DNA of 64,000 nucleotides from an uncultured Prevotellaceae bacterium (GTDB lineage Bacteria; Bacteroidota; Bacteroidia; Bacteroidales; UBA3663), in NCBI GenBank assembly GCA_900319235.1, contig ONNR01000014.1, positions 29,182 to 93,181 on the forward strand, in the 5' to 3' direction. The position numbers were made by a program, and so were the translations under genes. The notes under the pieces are model-generated. The model saw nothing but the letters and a program-made list of their open reading frames with translations, was not told the origin of the DNA and did not search any database. Position 1 is the first letter of the stretch; each line of letters opens with the position of its first letter. This document shows positions 52,836-62,177 of this stretch, piece by piece.

Positions 52836-54905
52836 ATGCTTGACTTGAATTCTCTTTTTGAACAGCAGATGGCTCAATGGCCTGAATGCCGTGCTCGGTA
52901 TGATCAGTTGTCGAATGCCGGACGTCGCAGTATTACCCTCGATGGCCGTGAATATGTTTTGGCCTACAATCCGGGACGTTCGACGAGTGCAAAGGCTATC
53001 ATCGTGAACGGGAATCCAATGACATTGGGAGATGGTAAAACGGGCGAGGTGCGCTCGTGTTTCCTCTGTGAACATACCTTGCCTGAGCAACAACTACGTA
53101 TAGCGGTCGATACTTTGCCTATGCATCATCAGTATCTGGTTGCAGTCAATCCATTTCCTATAGTCGATCATCATTTCACGATTATTTGCAAGGAGCATGT
53201 GCGTCAGGACTTCAAGGGCAGGATGTGGGATATGGCTTTTTTTGCCGATCTTTTTCCCGATTATCTCATCTTCTTCAATGGGGCCTGTTCGGGAGCCAGT
53301 GCCCCCGACCATATGCATTTTCAGGCTGTACCCAAGAGTTCTGTGCCGTTGATCGGGTGGAGCGAAGACGTAAGGACGCAGTTAGGTGTCACTCAACACA
53401 TACCTCACATTGAAGATTCTGATCACAAGAATATCGTGACATGGACCGAGGGTAATGTAGCCTATTGGTTGGTGATTGATCGTAAAGCCCATCGTCCAAC
53501 TCAGTATTTCCTTCCCGATGACGATCCGAACAAAGTGGTCTATAGTCCGGCTTGCCTGGAATTCTGTGGACTGATTCCGCTTTGCCGAGAAGAGGATTTT
53601 GCTAAACTTACTCCTGAGATTCTTCGTGATATGATGCACCAATGCTACAAGCTGGAACCTATGCTTCATGTAGGTGTAATGGAAGGTAAGGAGATTCGAT
53701 TCTCGGCTGACGAACGTGTCCATGCAATGCATTACATCGGAGAGAATTGTATGAAGGATGTACTCGACTATAGTTCCAATCGGGCAGAGGTACAGGAAAT
53801 GCAGGAGTATTGGACGCATAACGAGCCATTTACCCTCGAAGGCGTCACTATCGGCAAGCAGTTCCATTGGCAACAACACGAAGATCAGGTATTTCGAGGT
53901 TCGTTGCATATCATTGCACGCGAAGGGCAACTTCATGCCATTAATCTTATCCCCGTTGAGCAGTACCTCGCTAGCGTGATTTCCTCCGAGATGGCTGCCA
54001 CAAATAGCCTTGAACTTCTCAAGGCTCATGCCGTCATCAGCCGTAGCTGGGTTTTGAGGCAAATATATTCCACTAAACAAAACCTAAAGAGCGACTCTTC
54101 TACTCTTCACAATATGAGCGAGGCAGGGGATGAGATCTTCGTAAAATATTGGGATCACACTGATCATCATCTATATGATGTCTGTGCCGACGATCATTGT
54201 CAGCGTTATCAAGGCATCACTCGACAGGCATCTCCGCTAGTCGAAGAGGCCATACAATCGACACGAGGCATTGTATTGACTGATGTAGATGGAAAGATTT
54301 GTGATGCTCGCTTCAGCAAATGTTGCGGTGGCCGAACTGAGTTATTCAGCACATGCTGGCAGGATGAGGATTTCGATTATTTGCGTGCTATCGATGATCC
54401 CTATTGCTCTTCCGACTTTATCGAGACTCTTCCTGGAGGAATGCAGGCAGTGCTTCAGCAGGTACTGAACAACTATGATCAGCAAACCGTCGATTTCCAC
54501 GATTGGCAGGTAGATTATACGCAGGAAGAATTGTCTGCCTTGGTCGAGAAGAAGTTGTCCTTGGGATTGGGCATGATTCAGCATTTGGTACCCGTCGAAA
54601 AGGGCGCTTCAGGAAGGATCAAAATGCTGAAGATGGTGGGCGGCGAGAAGGCTGTTGTGATAGGGAAGGAGCTGCTTATCCGTAAGGCCCTCTCCCCAAG
54701 CCACCTCTACAGTTCGTGGTTCGATGTCGAAGAGACTCGTTCGCCTGAAGATGGTTCGTTGCATTTTCTTCTGAAGGGACACGGATGGGGACATGGTGTT
54801 GGCCTCTGCCAAATCGGTGCAGCTGCTATGGCTCTCAAGGGCTTCTCCGCTGAAGAGATTCTTTCCCATTACTATCCTGATGCCCACTTTACCATTCTAT
54901 ATTAG
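52836..54905 (+). CDS. Fusion of a GalT/HIT-like domain (DUF4922-like) with a SpoIID/LytB domain
   Basis: 689 residues from ATG 52836; the longer frame would overlap the glycosyltransferase. Residues ~1-330 resemble the galactose-1-phosphate uridylyltransferase/HIT fold: FPIVDHHFTIICKEH and DHMHFQAVP with His159-x-His161-x-Gln163, the nucleotidyl-His motif of GalT and Ap4A phosphorylases. Residues ~350-689 are a SpoIID domain: VEQYLASVISSEMAA with Glu385 at the catalytic position, KAHAVISRSWVL, SKCCGGRTE and GHGWGHGVGLCQIGAAAMA. SpoIID/LytB domains act on glycan strands of peptidoglycan, yet no signal peptide or membrane segment precedes either domain. The substrate of the first domain is unknown. 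Confidence 0.85.
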   Translation: MLDLNSLFEQQMAQWPECRARYDQLSNAGRRSITLDGREYVLAYNPGRSTSAKAIIVNGNPMTLGDGKTGEVRSCFLCEHTLPEQQLRIAVDTLPMHHQYLVAVNPFPIVDHHFTIICKEHVRQDFKGRMWDMAFFADLFPDYLIFFNGACSGASAPDHMHFQAVPKSSVPLIGWSEDVRTQLGVTQHIPHIEDSDHKNIVTWTEGNVAYWLVIDRKAHRPTQYFLPDDDPNKVVYSPACLEFCGLIPLCREEDFAKLTPEILRDMMHQCYKLEPMLHVGVMEGKEIRFSADERVHAMHYIGENCMKDVLDYSSNRAEVQEMQEYWTHNEPFTLEGVTIGKQFHWQQHEDQVFRGSLHIIAREGQLHAINLIPVEQYLASVISSEMAATNSLELLKAHAVISRSWVLRQIYSTKQNLKSDSSTLHNMSEAGDEIFVKYWDHTDHHLYDVCADDHCQRYQGITRQASPLVEEAIQSTRGIVLTDVDGKICDARFSKCCGGRTELFSTCWQDEDFDYLRAIDDPYCSSDFIETLPGGMQAVLQQVLNNYDQQTVDFHDWQVDYTQEELSALVEKKLSLGLGMIQHLVPVEKGASGRIKMLKMVGGEKAVVIGKELLIRKALSPSHLYSSWFDVEETRSPEDGSLHFLLKGHGWGHGVGLCQIGAAAMALKGFSAEEILSHYYPDAHFTILY

Positions 54906-54915
54906 TTTTTAAAAT

Positions 54916-55353
54916 ATGACACTTTCTGACAAATGGTTCACTGCAATATCGCAGAACGAAGACAACACAATCACCTACATCTCGGGTCGTTCCGACATCG
55001 ACGCTTGGATCCAACAAGGCAAGATGAAGGAGCGCATTGAGGTGACTTGGCATTACGAAAAAGATGAACAGGGACTTCCCGGCAATGACAAGGAGGCGCA
55101 AATTATGGAAGCTGTGCAGGATCGCCTGCAGGCTGCTATGGAGAAGGACAAGCTTGCGATTATGACGGGTGTTTATACGGGTCAGGGGAAACGCGATATG
55201 ATCTTCATCTGCCGCAACAACAAGGCTTTTGGCGAACGTCTCAATGAGGCTTTGTCAGGACTCCCCGAACTCCCTATCTCCATTTATGCCGAACTCGATC
55301 CAGAGAATGAAGAATACAAGTCTCTCCTCGACATCAAAGGAGAAGAAGATTGA
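54916..55353 (+). CDS. DUF695-like protein
   Basis: 145 residues, cytoplasmic, acidic. The region IEVTWHYEKDEQGLPGNDKEA and MTGVYTGQGKRDMIFICRN resembles DUF695, small proteins of unknown role. It starts 10 bp after the GalT-like/SpoIID fusion and is followed by the MBL hydrolase after 17 bp, so it is within the same unit. No catalytic residues can be assigned. Confidence 0.7.
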   Translation: MTLSDKWFTAISQNEDNTITYISGRSDIDAWIQQGKMKERIEVTWHYEKDEQGLPGNDKEAQIMEAVQDRLQAAMEKDKLAIMTGVYTGQGKRDMIFICRNNKAFGERLNEALSGLPELPISIYAELDPENEEYKSLLDIKGEED

Positions 55354-55370
55354 TATAATCATTTTTGTTC

Positions 55371-56177
55371 ATGAAGATAACCATCTTAGGAAGCGGCACG
55401 AGTATTGGAGTGCCTATGCCAACTTGCAAATGTGAGGTTTGTACGAGCAAAGATCCGCATGACAACCGCTTGCGTTGCAGTGCATTGGTTCATACTGATG
55501 ATGACAAGGACATCCTCATCGACTGTGGTCCAGATTTTCGACTGCAAGCCTTACGTGCCGACATCAAGAAGCTCGATGCACTATTGCTCACGCATAATCA
55601 TTTCGACCATTGTTATGGCCTTGATGATTTGCGCCCTTGGGCATATTGGACACCTCTTCCTACCTATGCCGACAAGGGAATGAGCCAGTCATTGATAACA
55701 CGTTGGGATTATATCTTTGTGCACCAATATCCAGGTGTACCTAAACTTATTCTTCACACGGTACATCCAAGTCAAGGCGACGTCTTCAAAGTAGGAGAGA
55801 CGGAAATAACTCCCATACGTTGCTATCATGGCGAACTGCCAATCTTAGGTTATCGTATAGGAGCTTTAGCATATATCACCGATTGTACAAAGATTCACGA
55901 ACGCGACCTGCCGAAGCTCAAAGGGGTCGACACACTGATAATCGATGCTCTCCGTTGGACTGAACATCCGACACATTACAGTGTGGCACAAGCGATGGTA
56001 ATCGTTGAGCATCTTAAGCCGCGTCAGTCATTCTTCACACATATGAGCCACGATATGGGCCTTCATGCTGATTTCGAACGCCGATTGAGCCGGGAACTAT
56101 CGAAACTTTTCCCGCAGGAAATGCTCGACACTGTTCATCTGGCTTATGATCAGCAGGAAATCATTGTTAATTGTTAA
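55371..56177 (+). CDS. Metallo-beta-lactamase-fold hydrolase (PhnP-like)
   Basis: 268 residues from ATG 55371. MBL motifs: ILGSGTSIGVPMPTC, LTHNHFDHCYGLDDLRPW (HxHxDH), CYHGELPILGYRI and YITDCTKI, then FFTHMSHDMGLH. The N-terminal Cys pattern (CKCEVC) is the zinc site typical of PhnP. PhnP hydrolyses cyclic phosphate diesters; tRNA 3'-processing or other phosphodiesterase roles are also possible. There is no phosphonate gene nearby. It precedes miaA by 21 bp. Confidence 0.85.
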   Translation: MKITILGSGTSIGVPMPTCKCEVCTSKDPHDNRLRCSALVHTDDDKDILIDCGPDFRLQALRADIKKLDALLLTHNHFDHCYGLDDLRPWAYWTPLPTYADKGMSQSLITRWDYIFVHQYPGVPKLILHTVHPSQGDVFKVGETEITPIRCYHGELPILGYRIGALAYITDCTKIHERDLPKLKGVDTLIIDALRWTEHPTHYSVAQAMVIVEHLKPRQSFFTHMSHDMGLHADFERRLSRELSKLFPQEMLDTVHLAYDQQEIIVNC

Positions 56178-56198
56178 TTATTTTTTGTTAATTGCTCC

Positions 56199-57131
56199 AT
56201 GATTACCATCGTAGGACCTACCGCCAGTGGCAAGACCCGATTGGCTGTCGATGTTGCCTTGGCATACAATACTGAGGTCATTTCTGCCGACTCACGTCAG
56301 GTCTATCGCGATATGACGTTAGGAACGGGCAAGGACTTGGAGGATTACCTTGTGCGCGACGATGCTGGTAACATCATCAAGCAGGTCAAGTGCCATCTAA
56401 TCGATATTCGTGAGCCAGGCTACAAATATTCCATTTATGAGTTTCAGCGTGACTTCCATCGTGTCTATGAAGATATGCTCAACCGAGGTCTTTTGCCAGT
56501 GATGTGCGGCGGTTCTGGCCTTTATGTCGAATCGATATTGAGGGGATATGAGATGCACGAGGTGCCAGAAAACCCCGAGCTTCGGAAGCGGCTAGAAGAC
56601 AAATCGTTGGAAGAACTTACCGAAATACTCAAGACTTATAAGACGCTTCATAATCAGACAGATACCGACACACGCAAGCGTGCCATTCGCGAAATCGAGA
56701 TTCGCGACTATTATCGCTCTCATGCTGAACAACTCACTGGATATCCTGCTGTCAAGAGCCTGGTAGTGGGTACTGAAGTCGATCGTGACGTGCGTCGTGA
56801 GCGTATTTCTCGTCGTTTGCGCGAACGTCTTGATGCTGGTATGGTCGATGAGGTTCGACGCCTTTTGGACGAACGTCATATCCCGCCCCAAGATCTTATT
56901 TACTATGGTCTTGAATATAAATACCTCACCCTCTATCTCATCGGAGAACTCACATACGACGAGATGGTTCGACAGCTTGAAATTGCTATCCATCAGTTTG
57001 CCAAACGCCAGATGACATGGTTCAGAGGTATGGAACGTCGCGGCATCACCATCCACTGGATTCCTGCTGAACTTTCTCGAGAAGAGAAAGTGGCTCGTGT
57101 ACGAGAATTGTATGAAGATTATGCACGGTAA
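56199..57131 (+). CDS. miaA: tRNA dimethylallyltransferase
   Basis: 310 residues. It adds a dimethylallyl group to A37 of tRNAs reading UNN codons. Motifs: ITIVGPTASGKTRLAVDVA (P-loop), EVISADSRQVYRDMTLGTGK and MCGGSGLYVESILRG, then RRLRERLDAGMVDEVRRLL and GLEYKYLTLYL. Several positions differ from E. coli MiaA, but the spacing and key residues are kept. Last gene of the unit. Confidence 0.93.
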   Translation: MITIVGPTASGKTRLAVDVALAYNTEVISADSRQVYRDMTLGTGKDLEDYLVRDDAGNIIKQVKCHLIDIREPGYKYSIYEFQRDFHRVYEDMLNRGLLPVMCGGSGLYVESILRGYEMHEVPENPELRKRLEDKSLEELTEILKTYKTLHNQTDTDTRKRAIREIEIRDYYRSHAEQLTGYPAVKSLVVGTEVDRDVRRERISRRLRERLDAGMVDEVRRLLDERHIPPQDLIYYGLEYKYLTLYLIGELTYDEMVRQLEIAIHQFAKRQMTWFRGMERRGITIHWIPAELSREEKVARVRELYEDYAR

Positions 57132-57145
57132 TCTATGCAAATATA

Positions 57146-57177
57146 AAAAAACTGCACAATAAAGTGTGCAGTTTTTT
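57146..57177. terminator. Bidirectional terminator between miaA and the GH3 ligase gene
   Basis: AAAAAACTGCACA (57146-57158) pairs with TGTGCAGTTTTTT (57165-57177). The A-run on one side and T-run on the other serve both converging units. Confidence 0.95.
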
Positions 57178-57183
57178 CTTTTA

Positions 57184-58752
57184 CTATCTATTCATCTCAA
57201 TCAGCTCCTCCAGATAGCTGCGTGAATTGCTAAGACGTGGTATTTTAAGTTGTCCTCCCAGCTTGCCTTTCTTTTGGGTGAGCCAATCGGTGAATAGGCC
57301 TTGTCGTGCAACTATCAGTTCCAGTCGGTCGAGGAAGATTCCTTTGTAACGCTTGGCTTCGTAGTCTGAGTTGACTTCCTGCAGATGTTTGTCGAGCCTT
57401 TCTGCGAAGTCCTCCACATCCTTGGGCGCCTGCGAAAACTCGATGATCCAAGTGTGACGGGCTTTAGACCCATGGGCAACATCGCCCTCGTCAAGTACTG
57501 CGAAAGTGGGTGCTGCCGTATAGTCCAGGATGCGTGCCCCAGTCTCTGCACAGGTCTTGGCCAGCGCTTCGTCTGCATTGCTTACCATTAGTTCCTCACC
57601 AAAGGCATTGATGAATGCCTTTGTTCGGCCAGTGATGAAGAACTTATAAGGATCTCGTTGCGTGAAGCGTATGGTGTCGCCGATGATGTAGCGCCACAGA
57701 CCAGGTGTGGTGATAACCATAGCGTAGTTTTTGCCTAGTTCTATTTCGGTCAATGGGACGGCACGCATCGATTTGCTACCTTCTTCAAACTCATCCATCG
57801 GAATGAACTCGTAGAAGATCTTATTGTCGATGACGAGTTGCATATCGTTGCTGTCCCACGATGATTGCACACCAAAGAATCCTTCCGAAGCGTTGTAGGT
57901 CTCCAGATAGTGCATCTTGTCTGAAGGAATCAGCTGCTTGTATTGTTCGCGGTAGGGAGTGAAAGCAATGCCTCCGTGGAAAAAGCACTCTAGATTGGGC
58001 CACACTTCGGTAATGTCTTTCTTTCCCGTTTCGGCAAGGATGTTCTTCAGCACACCCATCATCCACGATGGAACGCCCGAGATATTAGTCACGTTGACGT
58101 CTTTGGTCGTCTTGCAGAGAGCTTTCAATTTGGCTTCCCATTCGCCCATCAAGGCCACCTCCTTGCTGGGTGTACGGATGAAATTTACAGCAGGTGTTAC
58201 GTTCTGGATCAATGTGGCTGAAAGGTCACCTGCATGGATGCCTTTGGGTAATGGTTCGTTCGAAAACGAACCGCCTAGGATAAGTCCCTTGCCGCTGAAG
58301 ATCCTCGATTCGGGATTAAGGGCAAGATAGACGACCATCGAGTCGGTGGCACCGCGATAATGACAGAGTTTCAATCCATCGTCGGTGACGGGGATGTATT
58401 TCGACTTGTCGGATGTAGTACCTGACGATTTGGCAAACCATCGACAAAGCCCTGGCCAAAGTACATTTTCTTCGCCTTTGACCATTCGCTCAATCCATTC
58501 CTTCTGCTGGTCATAGTTCGAGATGGGCACACGCTCAGCAAAAACTCTATAGTCAGCCTTCTCTCCATGTCGCTCATCCCTGAGCATCGACGCAAAGCCA
58601 TACTGCTGTCCGAAGTCAGTGTCCTTGGCACGACCTACCAACCACGATAGTTGTTCTTGTTGAAGCTCGTGTGTATGTGTAGCATAACGTTCGAGCTGCT
58701 TGAATCGCCGCTCGAACGCTAGTTTGTATATGAGTCTTGTAAGATTTGCCAT
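57184..58752 (-). CDS. GH3-family acyl-adenylate ligase
   Basis: 522 residues, cytoplasmic. It belongs to the GH3 superfamily named after plant auxin-responsive genes: RWFAKSSGTTSDKSKYIPVT (ATP/AMP loop), LETYNASEGFFGVQ and LWRYIIGDTIRFT near the hinge, GEELMVSNADEAL. Plant members join amino acids to auxin or jasmonate through acyl-AMP; bacterial members are widespread in Bacteroidota with largely unknown substrates. It starts 2 bp downstream of the topA stop, so it shares an operon with topA and the TPR gene. Confidence 0.88.
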   Translation of the reverse strand: MANLTRLIYKLAFERRFKQLERYATHTHELQQEQLSWLVGRAKDTDFGQQYGFASMLRDERHGEKADYRVFAERVPISNYDQQKEWIERMVKGEENVLWPGLCRWFAKSSGTTSDKSKYIPVTDDGLKLCHYRGATDSMVVYLALNPESRIFSGKGLILGGSFSNEPLPKGIHAGDLSATLIQNVTPAVNFIRTPSKEVALMGEWEAKLKALCKTTKDVNVTNISGVPSWMMGVLKNILAETGKKDITEVWPNLECFFHGGIAFTPYREQYKQLIPSDKMHYLETYNASEGFFGVQSSWDSNDMQLVIDNKIFYEFIPMDEFEEGSKSMRAVPLTEIELGKNYAMVITTPGLWRYIIGDTIRFTQRDPYKFFITGRTKAFINAFGEELMVSNADEALAKTCAETGARILDYTAAPTFAVLDEGDVAHGSKARHTWIIEFSQAPKDVEDFAERLDKHLQEVNSDYEAKRYKGIFLDRLELIVARQGLFTDWLTQKKGKLGGQLKIPRLSNSRSYLEELIEMNR

Positions 58753-58754
58753 CT

Positions 58755-61112
58755 TTAACCCTTTTTATTCCTTCTGCCTTTTTTCTCTCTTCCTTCGGCC
58801 TCAGCCTCCTCGGCATCGTGTATGATTGCCAGGCAGTCCTCGTATGTGAGTTGCTCAGTGTTCTTGCTGCGTGGCAGTTTGTAGTTCTTGCCGGCTTTAG
58901 AGAGATAAGGACCATAACGTCCATTGAGAAGCTGGAGTTCGGGGTCTTCTTCGAAGGTGCGAAGCACACGACGACGGTCTTCGTCACGTTTTTCTTCGAT
59001 GAGTTTGATTGCTTCATCAAGCGAGATGGCAAGAGGGTCGATACCCTTAGGTATAGAGATGTACTTGTTGTCGTGGCGTACATATGGACCAAACTTGCCG
59101 ACACCTACACTGACGGTCTTCTCCTCGAATTCACCTAAATCCTTGGGGAGGTCAAAGAGTTTAAGAGCTTCGTCAAGGGTGATGGTGGCAATGCTCATCC
59201 CTTTCTGCAGTGCAGCAAACTGAGGTTTGTTCACTTCGTCGGCGGCACCAATTTGTACAACTGGACCAAAACGACTTATCTTAACTGAAACGGTATGTCC
59301 GCTCTTGGGGTCCTTGCCAAGAACACGCTCACCAGCCTTGTGGTCAGAACGTTCTTCGAGAGTTGTTGTGATAAGTGGATGGAAGAGCTTGTAGAATGAA
59401 TCGATGCAGTCTGACCACTGTTCCTTGCCTTCGGCTATCTCGTCAAACTCGCCCTCAACCGTAGCGGTGAAGTTGTAGCTCATGATTTCAGGGAAATGCT
59501 GCGTGAGGAAGTCATTTACCACAACACCGATGTCGGTGGGGATGAGCTTGCCCTTGTCATTGCAATAGGTTTCTTCGCTGGTTTTGCTGCTGATCTTGCC
59601 AGACTTGACGTCGAGGTGCAAACGAGTAATATCCCGCTTCTCGGCAGGACGGTCGCTTTTGGCTACATAATCGCGTGCTTGGATGGTCGAGATGGTGGGA
59701 GCGTAGGTAGATGGACGCCCGATGCCAAGTTCCTCCATCTTCTTGACGAGCGAAGCTTCAGTGTAGCGCTGTGGATGCAAGGTGTAACGCTCCACAGCAT
59801 CAGCCGCGTTAAGGTCAAGCTTTTGACCGTTAGCAAGTGCTGGAAGGCGGCTTTCGCCTTCGTTTTCACTCTCGCCCTCTTCGTCATAACTTTCAATATA
59901 TACCTTCAAGAAACCATCGAACTTGATGACCTCACCATTGGCAATGAACTTCAATTCATCCTCTCCTGCTATCTTGATTTCAACTTGAGTCTTCTCGATG
60001 ATGGCATCTGACATCTGGCTGGCGATGGTGCGTTTCCAGATGAGTTCGTAGAGTCTCTGTTCAGGCATTGAACCCTCGATGGACTGTTGATCCATATAGG
60101 TGGGACGGATGGCCTCATGTGCCTCTTGTGCTCCTTTGGTGTGGGTCACATAGTTGCGTGTCTCAAGATACTCTTTGCCCATCGTCTTGAGGATCTGCTC
60201 CTTCGATGCACCCAAGCAGAGTGTGGAGAGGTTCACCGAGTCAGTACGCATATAGGTGATTTGTCCGGCCTCGTAAAGTCGCTGGGCAATGCTCATGGTC
60301 TGGCTGACGGTGTAGTGAAGCTTACGAGCAGCTTCCTGCTGGAGAGTAGAGGTAGTGAACGGTGGGGCTGGCTGGCGTTTGATGGGTTTCTGCTGGATGT
60401 CGCTGACGGTGTAGGTTGCTTTAGCTGCCTTTTCGAGGAATGCTTGGGCTTCTTCTCTGGTTTTGAATCGCTGCGACAGTTCAGCATTGAAGAATACAGT
60501 CTGCTTGGTTTGCGGGTCAAGGGTGGCAAACGTGCCGGATACGCGATATGATGCCTCAGACTTGAAGTTCTCAATCTCGCGTTCACGTTCTACTATGAGA
60601 CGTACGGCAACTGACTGTACGCGTCCGGCCGAAAGTGCCGGCTTCACTTTGCGCCAAAGGATAGGAGAGAGCTCAAAGCCTACTATGCGATCCAGCACAC
60701 GACGTGCTTGCTGTGCGTTTACCAGATCCATATCGATCTTGCGGGGCGTCTCGATGGCTGACAGGATGGCAGGTTTGGTAATCTCGTGGAAGACTATACG
60801 ACGGGTCCGCTCAGGTTCGAGCCCAAGCACCTCGTAAAGATGCCAGGAGATGGCTTCTCCCTCGCGGTCTTCATCGGAAGCCAGCCACACCATATCTGCT
60901 TTCTTTGCTTCCTTCTGAAGGTTGGCGACAAGTTCCTTCTTGTCGTCAGGTATTTCATATATGGGCTTGTACTGATGATCGACATCAATGCTGAAGTCTC
61001 GTTTCTTGAGGTCTCTGATATGACCGTAGCTTGAGGTAACCTTATAGTCGTTACCAAGGAATTTCTGGATAGTCTTTGCCTTGGCAGGCGACTCGACAAT
61101 AACTAAGTTCAT
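58755..61112 (-). CDS. topA: DNA topoisomerase I (type IA)
   Basis: 785 residues. Toprim domain: MNLVIVESPAKAKTIQKFLG and WLASDEDREGEAISWHL (acidic triad). The active-site Tyr is in QITYMRTDSVNLS. The C-terminal ~220 residues have repeated Topo_C-like units (FGPYVRHDNKYISIPKG, YGPYLSKAGKNYKLP) instead of Cys4 zinc fingers, ending in a basic tail GRREKKGRRNKKG-like. It relaxes negative supercoils. It lies between a TPR gene (30-bp gap) and the GH3 ligase gene. Confidence 0.96.
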   Translation of the reverse strand: MNLVIVESPAKAKTIQKFLGNDYKVTSSYGHIRDLKKRDFSIDVDHQYKPIYEIPDDKKELVANLQKEAKKADMVWLASDEDREGEAISWHLYEVLGLEPERTRRIVFHEITKPAILSAIETPRKIDMDLVNAQQARRVLDRIVGFELSPILWRKVKPALSAGRVQSVAVRLIVEREREIENFKSEASYRVSGTFATLDPQTKQTVFFNAELSQRFKTREEAQAFLEKAAKATYTVSDIQQKPIKRQPAPPFTTSTLQQEAARKLHYTVSQTMSIAQRLYEAGQITYMRTDSVNLSTLCLGASKEQILKTMGKEYLETRNYVTHTKGAQEAHEAIRPTYMDQQSIEGSMPEQRLYELIWKRTIASQMSDAIIEKTQVEIKIAGEDELKFIANGEVIKFDGFLKVYIESYDEEGESENEGESRLPALANGQKLDLNAADAVERYTLHPQRYTEASLVKKMEELGIGRPSTYAPTISTIQARDYVAKSDRPAEKRDITRLHLDVKSGKISSKTSEETYCNDKGKLIPTDIGVVVNDFLTQHFPEIMSYNFTATVEGEFDEIAEGKEQWSDCIDSFYKLFHPLITTTLEERSDHKAGERVLGKDPKSGHTVSVKISRFGPVVQIGAADEVNKPQFAALQKGMSIATITLDEALKLFDLPKDLGEFEEKTVSVGVGKFGPYVRHDNKYISIPKGIDPLAISLDEAIKLIEEKRDEDRRRVLRTFEEDPELQLLNGRYGPYLSKAGKNYKLPRSKNTEQLTYEDCLAIIHDAEEAEAEGREKKGRRNKKG

Positions 61113-61142
61113 AGTTTATAAATTAATTTCTTTGGTTTCGGT

Positions 61143-62033
61143 TCATTGTATATAGGGGGGACGCCAGTTACGCCACTTTTCGATGGCCGCTTCGCGTTCC
61201 TCTTCTTCCTTCGACTTCTGCTGATCGACTTTCCTCAACGATTCCGTGATGGCTAATATCTCGCCGATGTTGGCGTCGATGGTCGCCATTTTGAGCGGCA
61301 GCTTGTAGCTTGAAGTGGAGCGTGCCTCCAATGCCTTGCATTCCTTCAGTCGATTCTCTGCATCGCGGTAAGAGGCAAGTTGTTTGAGAGGTTGGTTTTC
61401 GAGATAGCGTTCAAAGTTGATGCGCGAGTGACGCCATTTCTTCTCATGCATACGTGCATATCCCATTGTGTAATATGCAAGGGCATAGTATTGTAACTCT
61501 GTGCGTTCGTTCTTTACATCGTTGAACGAAATCAGGTCCTGGCAGCATGCCGCGTAATTACCCAATTGATATTCACATTGTCCACGCCAGAAGAAGGCTT
61601 CGATACGAACTTGTTCACGGGGACCGTCATCGAGATCGATAGCCTCGGTGAAAAAACCTTTGGCAGTTGCGTATTCGCCTTTCCTGTATGCTTGGATACC
61701 ATGAATGAATGCGGCACTTTGGTCATCGATGTCTATGAGTTCTGACTCAGCAAGTGGAATCTCATGCGCGGGCATAGGATGTCCTGCCATCAGTTCGCAC
61801 TTGGTGCGCAAACTATCCACCCATCCCAGTTGCTGTTCGTTTAAGCGACCACCGGGGATGTGGGTGAGTCCTTCAAGGGCTTCGTTGTATTTGCCACGTT
61901 CGGCACAGCCAACGGCGTAGTTGTAGGCAGTCACTGCCAGTTCGTGTTCTATCTGTGCGCGGTCCTGTGCCTGGGCCGACAAAAGTGTGCCTGATGAAAG
62001 GGCAATCAATATGAATAGTCGGGTTGTTTTCAT
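61143..62033 (-). CDS. Exported TPR-repeat protein
   Basis: 296 residues with a signal peptide (cleavage near SAQAQ). Helical repeats of TPR type: AYNYAVGCAERGKYNEALEG, FIHGIQAYRKGEYATAKGFF, AFFWRGQCEYQLGNYAACCQ, AYYTMGYARMHEKKWRHSR. The C-terminus is a charged coiled coil (DQQKSKEEEEREAAIEKW). Probably a periplasmic scaffold; no enzyme motif. First gene of the TPR-topA-GH3 unit, with its own promoter. Confidence 0.8.
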   Translation of the reverse strand: MKTTRLFILIALSSGTLLSAQAQDRAQIEHELAVTAYNYAVGCAERGKYNEALEGLTHIPGGRLNEQQLGWVDSLRTKCELMAGHPMPAHEIPLAESELIDIDDQSAAFIHGIQAYRKGEYATAKGFFTEAIDLDDGPREQVRIEAFFWRGQCEYQLGNYAACCQDLISFNDVKNERTELQYYALAYYTMGYARMHEKKWRHSRINFERYLENQPLKQLASYRDAENRLKECKALEARSTSSYKLPLKMATIDANIGEILAITESLRKVDQQKSKEEEEREAAIEKWRNWRPPYIQ

Positions 62034-62056
62034 CTTTCTTTCTCTATTTTGGGGTG

Positions 62057-62087
62057 CAAATATACATATTTAAATAGAAATGACAAA
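62057..62087 (-). promoter_or_regulatory. Promoter of the TPR-topA-GH3 unit
   Basis: Minus-strand TATATTTG (62057-62064) with TTTG at 62084-62087, spacing 23 bp, 24 bp before the start codon. Confidence 0.85.
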
Positions 62088-62113
62088 ATTTTAGCAAAGA
62101 TTTGGAGATTTTT

Positions 62114-62145
62114 TTTGTTTTTTTTGAAGAAAAACATTACCTTTG
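62114..62145 (+). promoter_or_regulatory. Promoter of the nucleoside kinase gene
   Basis: TTTG at 62114-62117 and TACCTTTG at 62138-62145, spacing 24 bp, 32 bp before the ATG at 62178. Confidence 0.85.
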
Positions 62146-62177
62146 CGCCACATTTATTACCTCACTTTGCAAATATT

